Source: an uncultured Campylobacter sp. (GTDB taxonomy: Bacteria; Campylobacterota; Campylobacteria; Campylobacterales; Campylobacteraceae). From it: DNA of 27,404 bases. Within the stretch, counting starts at the first letter, position 1. Each line of letters opens with the position of its first letter. A program made the position numbers and the translations under genes. The DNA is taken from positions 1-27,404 of the forward strand of contig NZ_CALIMY010000030.1 of the NCBI RefSeq assembly GCF_938045205.1. Reading direction: 5' to 3'. Positions 20,721-27,404 of the stretch are shown here, in pieces. The notes beneath the pieces were generated by a model. The model saw nothing but the letters and a program-made list of their open reading frames with translations. It made no database searches and was not told the DNA's origin.

Positions 20721-23700
20721 TTAAAACATAATCTCAAACCCTGCATTGATAGCACCGCCTCTTGTCTTGCCTACGTAGCCCTTGCCACCTAGGCTAAGGA
20801 TAAGGTTTTTGCTATCGTATTTATAGCCGGCTTCAAATACTCCGGTAGAGCCTTTTAAGCTAGGCTTAGGAGCGTCAAGCCCCATAGTAGATGCTTTAGC
20901 ATCTCCGCTAAACTCATACTCGTATGCGCCTCCAAAGTATAGGTTATGCTCATCTTTTAGATTTATAGTATCTCTAAGACCCGCTCTTAGCCTATTAGAT
21001 GTAACGCTATCAAAGTGATATCTCTCGCCCGAGCTTATAGTAGCATCCGCATCATCCGTGTAAGCATATAGCCATTTAGTATAAACGTCTAGTTTATTGC
21101 TTTCGCTTAGATCAAAGATCTGACCTACTCCTATATGAGTAGCCATATAGGTTGAGCTTATATCAAACTTCTCATTATGAGCTAATACTCCAGGGGCTAT
21201 GGCATAGGTCCAGTCGTTACTATTGTAGTCGCTGCTTATCTTACCTACGTGAAAGCTTGCATCCAGGTAGGTACCACTAGTAAAGTTTTGCTTTAGCATC
21301 AAGCCTCCGCCTATATACTCACTATCTCCGTCTGCATGTAGGCCATTATCTAAGTAGCTATCGTAGTTTGCTCTTCCATATTCAACGAATACTCCGCTTA
21401 AGATATCTCCTGCGAAATTCTCAGTTAAGCTGGCAAGTCCTGCTGCTACTCCATAGCCTTTGGAATTTACGTGCGAACCAGTCTCATACCTTAGATCATA
21501 AGCTTCGCTTATAGCAAAAGGAAATAGCTCTAAATGCCCATCCGGTATTAGCTTATCTAGGTAGTTGGTGATTAACTCGCTTCCGCTCTTTAAGCTAGCT
21601 AAGCTTGCAGCACGGGTTTCTGCGAAGGATTTGGTATTAGAATTTACGCGCGCGCTAGGAGCCGAGGAAGCATCAAAGCCTAAATTTAGATAATTGCCGC
21701 TTTGATAAATTTTAGGGTTATAGCTTAGACTTACCCCTACATTTAGCGTTGCATGCATATTGGCTGCGTTAGGAGTTATAAGGCTGCCGCTTCCTTGCTT
21801 ATTGATTAGATGAATCTCGCTGCTTGGATTAATCGGACCGCTTACTCCGCTTATATAAGCCGTGATATTGCTTACGTTGCTTAGATCGGTATTGGCAGTA
21901 GGGTCGCTTAGGGTAAGTACGCTATCGCCTGCTCTAATAGAGTTAGGAAGAAAGAAGTTTAGCCTGTCAAAACCGCTAATATTTTTAGCGCTTAAGGAAT
22001 TTACTGCCGCAGGAGAGCTATTGCTAGCTCCTATGTTAAGGGTGTTGCCGCCACCGCTTGCGCTTATTGCGCCTACATTATGACCGCTGATGAAATTTAA
22101 CGTATTGTTTGCGCCTGCTGCGTTGATATTTCTAGCGTTAAAATTCTTATCCTCCCCCGCTTTACCTATATCTATGTTATTTCCGTTAAGACCGCCGGCA
22201 CCAAGATACTTCTGCAGCTCATCCGCATCAAAGTCTCCATTTATGCTCTCGTTAGTCTTAATAAGCTTTTGGATATAAAGTTCCTTCTCATCCTCGCTTA
22301 TATGCATACCGCCTATGTTTCTGCTAAAGGTATTAGCATCCTTTATGACATAGTTTTTATTTAGCTGAGTTACGTAGCCCTTGTCTTTAAAGCGCGGATC
22401 ATATCCGGTAAATTTACCGCCTCCGCTTTTATAGGCAAGTGTGTATTTCTTATTATCGTCATCTGGATAGCTTGCATTGTTTAAAGCATTAAATTCTCTT
22501 GCCGAGTTTACAAATATATCTGTACCGCTTAGATCGGTATTGCCAGAACCTGTCAAGCTTAAAGCTCTTTTGGTACTTGATGAAGCATCATTTTTAATCT
22601 CGCCAAGTGAGGCTAAGTTAAATTCCAATTTATTGAAATTTGCAAAATTCCCTGCATTTAGGCCATTGCCGGAGTTTGAAGATAGGATATTTAGGCTATT
22701 GCCCGAATTGCTAGCGTTTGCACTAGATACGCCGTATATCGTGCCTGCTACTCTGCCGCTTCTGAAATTTACTACGTTGTTGCTGCCGCTAACGGCTTCC
22801 GCTGCGTAGACGTTGCCGGCGATCTGCGTGTTGCCGTTTAAATTTACAGTGTTGGAGGAAGCAGCGCCGCTAGCCTTTCCACCATATACGCTTCCGCCTA
22901 CGTTTACCGAGTTAAGAGTTATGGTGTTGGAAATCGCGCTGTTTCCCTTGCCGCCTACCGCCATTGCTCCTACGCTGCCGTTGTTTATAGTTACGATATT
23001 GGATTTAGCTTCCCCGTTGCTAGTATTGCCGCCGTAAATGCTATTGTGGATTATCGTAGCATTCGTAGTTACGCTATTATCGTGGACGTTTCCGCCGCCG
23101 CTACTGCTGTGGGTGATGCCCGCATTTACATACCCCACGTCTATTCCGCTTGCTTCGAAAGTTACGTGGTTATTATAAATTTCTTGCGAGGTAGCGGAAT
23201 TTGAATATCCGCCATCGATCTCGCCTATGTTGCTTCCGCCATTGATCTTGGTGTGGTTGCCGTGGACGCTGTTGCTTCCATCGGTAGCGTCGTCTCTGCC
23301 CGAGCTTATGTTTTTACCGCCTAGATTGCCTGTACCATCTTTTACGATTACGGTGTTGCCTTTATTACCGAATAGCTCAGTAGCGCCCGCAGCTTTGTTA
23401 GAATTTTGATTTTGCATTAGCTCGCTTTGATCGAAATTGGGGTCTATCCAAGAGCGAGTTAGAGTGCCTTTCTGCATAATTAAATTCTTACTGTTTTCGA
23501 CCTCGATCGTAGTGCCGGTGATTTGATAGTGGTCTTTGTCGGTAATCGTATAAATTTGATTATCTTGCACGGTTTGTGCGGCTCTAGTAATCGTGCCGCC
23601 GCCTGAATTATGTATCAGATAGTACTTTCCTTCGCCAAGATCTGATTTTATACCCTCTATCTTTGTACCGTTTAAATTCGTATTGCCGCCAGTGGTTAGA

Positions 23701-25193
23701 GTAAGCGGCGCATCAGCTTCGGTAGTGGAATATAGATCGTTAAAATTTATAGAGCCGAAATTTTTAATGTCTTTAGCTTTTTTAATGCCGCCGCCGACCC
23801 AATTTTCTATATGTAAGGTATTAGTTTTATCCGTAGGCTTATTGCTGCCGTAGATTGTACCGCTTATAGTGCCGCCTCTAAAATTTACGTTGCTATTCTC
23901 GACGCTGCCGCTTGTAGCGTAGCCTGCATAGACGTCTCCTGCTATCGTCGTTCTTTCTTTATTGATATAAACGACCGCGTTTTTGACGCTTCCCGCACGT
24001 GCGCCATAGACATTGCCTCCGATATGCACGCCTTTATTAGAATCGAATGCCCCTAGAGTAACTCTATCGCCGTCCGATTCGCCTGCGATGCCGTTTGCTG
24101 CTGCAACATCGCCCTTTACGGTGCCTTTTAAAATATCAACTACGCTTCGCGAGCTTGAGGTGCCGCCCAAAGAGCCCGTGACGCTGCCTACGATCGCATC
24201 GTCGTTATTGATCTCTACGCGATTTGCGCTCATTACGCTAGCGCTATTTGCTTGGCCGCCTACTACTTGGTAATTTTGCGCTTTTAGCCTTGAGTTTATG
24301 GTTACGGAGTTTGCGCTAGAGTTTCCACTTCCGCCCGCTGCGCCCCAAATTCTACCGATTCCATTTAGAGTGATAGTATTTGTGCTGCCATAATAAGGCG
24401 CCGTTATATTGACGCTATTGTAGATGCTTTTTCCCGTGGAGGATTGAGCGCCGAATATATCGAAGTCCCCTCTAAACATGCCGCCTTTGATAGTTATTCT
24501 ATTTGATACGGCATCGCCGCCGCCGCTTACTATACCGCCCACGATTACATTCGTAACGGAGCCGTTGCCGATAGTGCCTCCGTCGATCGTTACGGCGTTA
24601 GAGGAGGCTTTTTTGTCCGCTCCGCTTCTGCCGCCGATGATATTATAATGTCTATTTGAGCTACCGCCGAAGTTATCGGCATTTCCCGTAATTTCGGCGC
24701 CGTATTTTACAAAAACCTGATTTCGCGTCGCTTCGCCTTCGTTGCCCGTTTTAGACGCCGCTATGCCTTGCCCGCCCACGACTAAATTTACCTTGGAGCC
24801 GTTTTCCAAGCTCACGTAATTATCAGATACGCCCTTGGCTTCGGCGCCTATTGCGATACCCACGTAAGCGTTTGCGCCTCTAATCGTAAGTCTATTGTTG
24901 GAGGCGGAGTTTAACTCAGTAAAGCCAGCGATCCCATCGCCGCTTCCTCCGCCGTAAATCACGCTGCTGGAGTAGTCCGTTCCGCCGCTTGCAACGCCCG
25001 TAATCGTCGTAATATTGCCGTTCGGGCTGGTGCTACCGCTGCCGCTAGTATTGCCGCTAAATCCCGCCGAATAGAGGTTGTTGTGAGTATGGATAAGCGG
25101 CGGATTAGAATCTGCATTGCAAAGTGCTTGTGCGGGTGCTAGTGCGAGCACCGCTGCGAGGCTAAGCATAGAGGAGCAGATGGATTTTTTCAT
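20721..25193 (-). CDS. Type Va autotransporter, 1490 aa, three-module passenger
   Basis: Large secreted surface protein. Sec signal peptide MKKSICSSMLSLAAVLALAP with cleavage probably after AQA (about residue 23). The passenger (about 24-1175) is a beta-helix-like array of N-x-V-x-I/N-x-G-x-V/I-x-G-x-V-x-GG turns (for example NTITLNSVNVGGSVYGGKA). Three times the array ends in a related block: LTLTTGGNTNLNGTKIEGI, LSLTGSGNTDLSGTDIFV and LTLSDPTANTDLSNVSNI, each followed by a YYLIHNSGGG-like strand pair. The last ~300 residues are the beta-barrel translocator (FAETRAASLASLKSG, then alternating strands) ending in phenylalanine, as BamA substrates do. AAAGGA lies 7 nt before ATG. No protease or lipase motif was seen; adhesion is likely but unproven. 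It is a single-gene unit. Confidence 0.9.
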   Translation of the reverse strand: MKKSICSSMLSLAAVLALAPAQALCNADSNPPLIHTHNNLYSAGFSGNTSGSGSTSPNGNITTITGVASGGTDYSSSVIYGGGSGDGIAGFTELNSASNNRLTIRGANAYVGIAIGAEAKGVSDNYVSLENGSKVNLVVGGQGIAASKTGNEGEATRNQVFVKYGAEITGNADNFGGSSNRHYNIIGGRSGADKKASSNAVTIDGGTIGNGSVTNVIVGGIVSGGGDAVSNRITIKGGMFRGDFDIFGAQSSTGKSIYNSVNITAPYYGSTNTITLNGIGRIWGAAGGSGNSSANSVTINSRLKAQNYQVVGGQANSASVMSANRVEINNDDAIVGSVTGSLGGTSSSRSVVDILKGTVKGDVAAANGIAGESDGDRVTLGAFDSNKGVHIGGNVYGARAGSVKNAVVYINKERTTIAGDVYAGYATSGSVENSNVNFRGGTISGTIYGSNKPTDKTNTLHIENWVGGGIKKAKDIKNFGSINFNDLYSTTEADAPLTLTTGGNTNLNGTKIEGIKSDLGEGKYYLIHNSGGGTITRAAQTVQDNQIYTITDKDHYQITGTTIEVENSKNLIMQKGTLTRSWIDPNFDQSELMQNQNSNKAAGATELFGNKGNTVIVKDGTGNLGGKNISSGRDDATDGSNSVHGNHTKINGGSNIGEIDGGYSNSATSQEIYNNHVTFEASGIDVGYVNAGITHSSSGGGNVHDNSVTTNATIIHNSIYGGNTSNGEAKSNIVTINNGSVGAMAVGGKGNSAISNTITLNSVNVGGSVYGGKASGAASSNTVNLNGNTQIAGNVYAAEAVSGSNNVVNFRSGRVAGTIYGVSSANASNSGNSLNILSSNSGNGLNAGNFANFNKLEFNLASLGEIKNDASSSTKRALSLTGSGNTDLSGTDIFVNSAREFNALNNASYPDDDNKKYTLAYKSGGGKFTGYDPRFKDKGYVTQLNKNYVIKDANTFSRNIGGMHISEDEKELYIQKLIKTNESINGDFDADELQKYLGAGGLNGNNIDIGKAGEDKNFNARNINAAGANNTLNFISGHNVGAISASGGGNTLNIGASNSSPAAVNSLSAKNISGFDRLNFFLPNSIRAGDSVLTLSDPTANTDLSNVSNITAYISGVSGPINPSSEIHLINKQGSGSLITPNAANMHATLNVGVSLSYNPKIYQSGNYLNLGFDASSAPSARVNSNTKSFAETRAASLASLKSGSELITNYLDKLIPDGHLELFPFAISEAYDLRYETGSHVNSKGYGVAAGLASLTENFAGDILSGVFVEYGRANYDSYLDNGLHADGDSEYIGGGLMLKQNFTSGTYLDASFHVGKISSDYNSNDWTYAIAPGVLAHNEKFDISSTYMATHIGVGQIFDLSESNKLDVYTKWLYAYTDDADATISSGERYHFDSVTSNRLRAGLRDTINLKDEHNLYFGGAYEYEFSGDAKASTMGLDAPKPSLKGSTGVFEAGYKYDSKNLILSLGGKGYVGKTRGGAINAGFEIMF

Positions 25194-25225
25194 ATATTGA
25201 TCCTTTAAAATTCATAAAGTTTGCG

Positions 25226-25254
25226 ATTATACATAAAAATAGATCAGTTTGCAA
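25226..25254 (-). promoter_or_regulatory. Promoter of the autotransporter gene
   Basis: On the minus strand TTGCAA (25254-25249), a 17-nt spacer and a perfect TATAAT (25231-25226) precede the ATG by 33 nt. A good -35 with correct spacing is unusual among the promoters seen in this window. Confidence 0.65.
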
Positions 25255-25271
25255 TATGAAAATCACTGATC
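25242..25271. promoter_or_regulatory. Inverted repeat enclosing the autotransporter -35 box
   Basis: GATCAGT (25242-25248) and ACTGATC (25265-25271) are exact reverse complements, 16 nt apart, and bracket the -35 element. Half-site centres are 23 bp apart, about two helical turns, as for a dimeric regulator. A repressor operator is the natural reading; the regulator is unknown. Confidence 0.45.
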
Positions 25272-25696
25272 GGTTTTTGACAGAGGGGTGGCTGCATTTG
25301 TAATTTTAAGTAGTAAAAATTTACTCTTTGCGCAGAATAAATTCCTGGCTGAAAAATTTAACCTTTTTTAGTGGGGGGGTATTTAGAGTGGATTGCAAGT
25401 GGTAAAAAAACCTAACAAAGAGATTTTGAGTAAAATTTTAAATAATAAAAATCTGAGCTAAATTAATTCTGGCAATTTCAAGCTGCGATAGAATTTATGC
25501 AAGATAAATTTAAAACGAGCGAAATTTTATATAAATGCCGTTTCGCCCGCGAAAAAGCTTTTTTGAAAAATTTAAACAAGCAATATTGCGCGATAAATTT
25601 TATGTGATCCATGCTGCAAGAGCTAAAGCATAGCAAGCAGGAGATAAATTTACGCGATAAATCTTGCGTGATAAATTTTAAAATAAGCCGCAAATC
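25272..25696. other. AT-rich intergenic region with G7 tract and GATAAATTT repeats
   Basis: No gene is supported; the 71-codon minus-strand frame at 25478-25693 lacks a binding site and has a low-complexity product. A run of seven G (25373-25379) lies about 180 bp upstream of the autotransporter start. Between 25500 and 25680 the word GATAAATTT recurs, at 25503, 25581, 25643 and 25671, with a variant GATAAATCTT between them. Confidence 0.5.
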
Positions 25697-26500
25697 CTAC
25701 AAGAAGCTGTAAATTCCATCTAGCAAGAAATATCTTTTATCCGCAGCGCCGTGATAAAATGGATTAAAAGTCCCTTCGTATGCCTTTTCAAAAAAGCCTT
25801 CTTTGCTTAGCTTTATAAGCTCTGCATTGACGAAATCCAGTAGCTCTTTATTGCCCTTCTGCACGCCAATACCCATGAAATCAGGCTTACCTAGTGTTTT
25901 AAGCGGTACTTCCATCTCGCTATCGACTACTGGATATGCCATTGCGATTAGATTATCGGTCGCGTAGGCGTCCACGTCGCCGTCTTTTAGCATGCGGTAG
26001 CACTCCCTGGCGATCTTACAAAATGTAAAATTTCCAAAGCCTTCTTGTTTAAAAAATGCCTCGCCTGTACCGCCGCTTTCGAGTAAAATTCTTTTCTCTC
26101 GCAGATCGGCTAAGGATTTTATTCTATCGGCCTTGCGGGTTAAAACTCCAAGATTTACCGAAAAATACGGTGTTGAAAAATCGATCTGCTGCGCGCGTTC
26201 AGGCGTAATGGTAATCGTAGCGATGACGATATCTACGCGGTTGTTTACTAATGCTGGAATTCTATCCTCGACCTTCATCGGCACAAGTTCGATTCTGCCG
26301 CCTTTTTCGCCGAAAAGATCATTTGCTATGGCCTGTGCCATTGTAACTTCAAAGCCCTCGAAAGTCCCATCGTTTAGCTCACTAAAAGGAGGCTGTCCGT
26401 CGTAAACGCCGATGCGAACGACGCCTTTTGATCTGATCTGTTCCAAACTATCGGCAAAAGCAACGATAAATGGTAGTAACATTGCAAGAAGCAATTTCAT
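25697..26500 (-). CDS. Periplasmic amino-acid-type solute-binding protein, copy 1
   Basis: 267 residues of the SBP_bac_3 family, which delivers polar amino acids to ABC importers. A signal peptide ends at AFA (about 16), without a lipobox, so it is soluble in the periplasm. Seen: RSKGVVRIGVYDGQPPFSEL, TFEGFEVTMAQAIANDLFG, IVIATITITPERAQQIDFSTPYF (the usual substrate-binding arginine is in PERAQQIDFS) and LGVLTRKAD. The GTTxE motif of many relatives is GGTGEAF. The only two cysteines, Cys161 and Cys167 (CX5C), probably form a disulphide. AAGGA precedes the ATG. It lies 100 nt after its paralogue; no permease or ATPase gene is in the window, so ligand and partners are unknown. Cystine or acidic amino acids are plausible by family. 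Confidence 0.9.
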   Translation of the reverse strand: MKLLLAMLLPFIVAFADSLEQIRSKGVVRIGVYDGQPPFSELNDGTFEGFEVTMAQAIANDLFGEKGGRIELVPMKVEDRIPALVNNRVDIVIATITITPERAQQIDFSTPYFSVNLGVLTRKADRIKSLADLREKRILLESGGTGEAFFKQEGFGNFTFCKIARECYRMLKDGDVDAYATDNLIAMAYPVVDSEMEVPLKTLGKPDFMGIGVQKGNKELLDFVNAELIKLSKEGFFEKAYEGTFNPFYHGAADKRYFLLDGIYSFL

Positions 26501-26527
26501 GGCAAATCCTTAAATTTAATCTCTCTT

Positions 26528-26546
26528 CCGCTTTCAAACTAAGCGG
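26528..26546. other. Short hairpin between the two binding-protein genes
   Basis: CCGCTT (26528-26533) and AAGCGG (26541-26546), 7-nt loop, extendable with one bulge. It is in the 100-bp spacer and could trim or attenuate the transcript running from the upstream paralogue, but has no T-run. Confidence 0.25.
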
Positions 26547-26600
26547 GAAATTTTATTTGCTAAAATTCTAAAAGCCGGACTCAAAATTTAAAGCAAGCTC

Positions 26601-27404
26601 TTAGAGCATATTATAAATTCCATCTAGCAGAAAATACTTCTTATCTGCCGTACCGCGATAAAATGGATCAAAGCTCTGCTCGTAGGCCTTTTTGAAAAAG
26701 CCCTCTTTGCTTAGCTTGATGAGCTCTGCATTGACGAAATCAAGTAGTTCCTTGTTGTCTTTCTGCACGCCGATGCCGATGAAATCGCTAGGGCCTAGGT
26801 TTTTAAACGGCACTTCCAAAGTATCATCGATGACGGAATATGCAAGCACTATGAGATTGTCGTTTATATAGCCGTCCGCATCGCCATTTCGAATCATTTC
26901 GTAGCATTCCTTAGCCGAAGCGCAATGGCCTAAATTTTTAAATCCCTTGGTTTTGAAAAATCTCTCTGCTACTGTCGCGTCGCCTTCGAATACGATCTTT
27001 TTATCATGAAGCTGCGCGATATCGGTAAAAGCGTCGGCTTTGCGCGTTAATACGCCCAAATTTACGGAGAGGTAGGGGAGGGAGAAATCGATCTTTCTTT
27101 TTCGTTCGTTGGTGATGCTAAATAGACCGATCACCAAATCAAGCTTGTTTGCCTCTAAAAATGGAATTCTATCATTTACGCTTAACGGGATGAACTCGAT
27201 TTTGCCCTCTTTTTTGCCGAAAATTTCTTTAGCAATAGCGTTTGCAAGATCGATTTCAAATCCTTCAAATTTGCCGCCATTAGACTCGCAAAGCGGTGGA
27301 TGGGCGTCGCGCACTCCGATGCGAATGACGCCGTTTTGTCTGATTTGATCTAGGCTATCTGCAAAAAGCGCCGCACAAAATAGAGCCGCTATAAAAAGTA
27401 GTTT
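26601..27404 (-). CDS. Periplasmic amino-acid-type solute-binding protein, copy 2 (start outside window)
   Basis: The frame is open to the right edge. The edge codons read KLLFIAALFCAALFADSLDQ, which aligns with residue 2 onward of copy 1, so only the start codon should be missing. I see 267 residues, giving a total close to copy 1. A shorter start at GTG 27314 is wrong because it would remove the signal peptide. Paralogy is obvious: FEGFEIDLANAIAKEIFG, INLANSVNLGVLTRKAD-like blocks and a near-identical C-terminus (NKELLDFVNAELIKLSKEGF, and YFLLDGIYNML). The CX5C pair (CASAKEC) is kept, and an extra cysteine follows PPL near the ligand site. The pair arose by tandem duplication; differing residues at GTGE/DATVAE suggest different ligands. 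Confidence 0.88.
   Translation of the reverse strand, partial: KLLFIAALFCAALFADSLDQIRQNGVIRIGVRDAHPPLCESNGGKFEGFEIDLANAIAKEIFGKKEGKIEFIPLSVNDRIPFLEANKLDLVIGLFSITNERKRKIDFSLPYLSVNLGVLTRKADAFTDIAQLHDKKIVFEGDATVAERFFKTKGFKNLGHCASAKECYEMIRNGDADGYINDNLIVLAYSVIDDTLEVPFKNLGPSDFIGIGVQKDNKELLDFVNAELIKLSKEGFFKKAYEQSFDPFYRGTADKKYFLLDGIYNML

Noticed and set aside
21862..24273. Several plus-strand ORFs inside the autotransporter gene
   Set aside because: They are proline/leucine-rich reverse readings of the Gly/Asn/Ser repeat sequence and have no binding sites.
20721..25193. CRISPR-like or tandem DNA repeat array
   Set aside because: The periodicity is protein-level beta-helix turns; the DNA repeats are short, unequal and degenerate, without constant repeat/spacer structure.
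25478..25693. 71-codon minus-strand ORF upstream of the autotransporter
   Set aside because: No binding site; product dominated by Lys/Phe/Ile/Ser from AT-rich repeats; no coding signature.
1..27404. tRNA genes, insertion sequences or prophage genes
   Set aside because: I looked for GGTTCGAATCC-type T-loops, CCA ends, transposase motifs and integrase motifs and found none I could support; this was by eye and is not a formal scan.

Overview
The window looks like a chromosomal segment of a GC-richer Campylobacter or close relative (Campylobacterota). This is an inference from three things: the class II-aldolase-like gene / ppiD-like / ftsA / ftsZ order with rsmH pointing away from it, a type A RNase P RNA, and the mix of fairly GC-rich genes with AT-rich spacers crowded with AAATTT words. 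I cannot name the species; the C. gracilis / C. showae / C. rectus range is a guess.

Layout. 1-1072: the 3' end of a BatE-like membrane/SH3 protein overlapping plsC. 1073-1549: no gene, one 12-bp hairpin. 1550-2515: two AT-rich tandem paralogues of unknown function, probably acquired. 2687-3721 (minus): a 344-residue protein whose N-terminus resembles the ferredoxin domain of fumarate reductase subunit B but lacks its cysteine ligands; divergent from truD (3828-4931). 5145-5532 (minus): one or two small overlapping ORFs. 5717-6034: rnpB with its own promoter and a 3' U-tract. 6071-6349: small lipoprotein. 6350-7562: 1.2 kb without an intact gene, with degenerate repeats and a possible gene remnant. 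7563-9432 (minus): rmuC and an FtsL-like bitopic protein with a repetitive cytoplasmic extension. 9433-10541: 1.1 kb without a gene, very rich in AAATTT. 10542-11477 (minus): rsmH. 11542-16754 (plus): aldolase-like pseudoenzyme, ppiD-like chaperone, ftsA, ftsZ and a NimA-like flavoprotein. 16939-20468: a BioD-BioA fusion followed at 2 nt by a sodium:solute symporter. 20721-25193 (minus): a 1490-residue autotransporter with a well-formed promoter and a surrounding inverted repeat. 25697-27404 (minus): two tandem paralogous amino-acid-type periplasmic binding proteins, the second cut by the window edge just before its start codon.

How the genes work together. The centre is a cell-division and envelope block: rsmH and the FtsL-like gene on one strand, ppiD-like/ftsA/ftsZ on the other, with FtsA and FtsZ tightly coupled. 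The bioDA fusion supplies two consecutive steps of biotin synthesis in one polypeptide. The right end is surface and periplasm biology (autotransporter, binding proteins without a visible permease or ATPase). No CRISPR array, tRNA, transposase or prophage gene was seen. The less ordinary items are the tandem AT-rich pair, the FAG-repeat FtsL-like protein, the aldolase-like protein lacking its metal histidines, the cysteine-free FrdB-like protein, the BioD-BioA fusion and the AAATTT enrichment.
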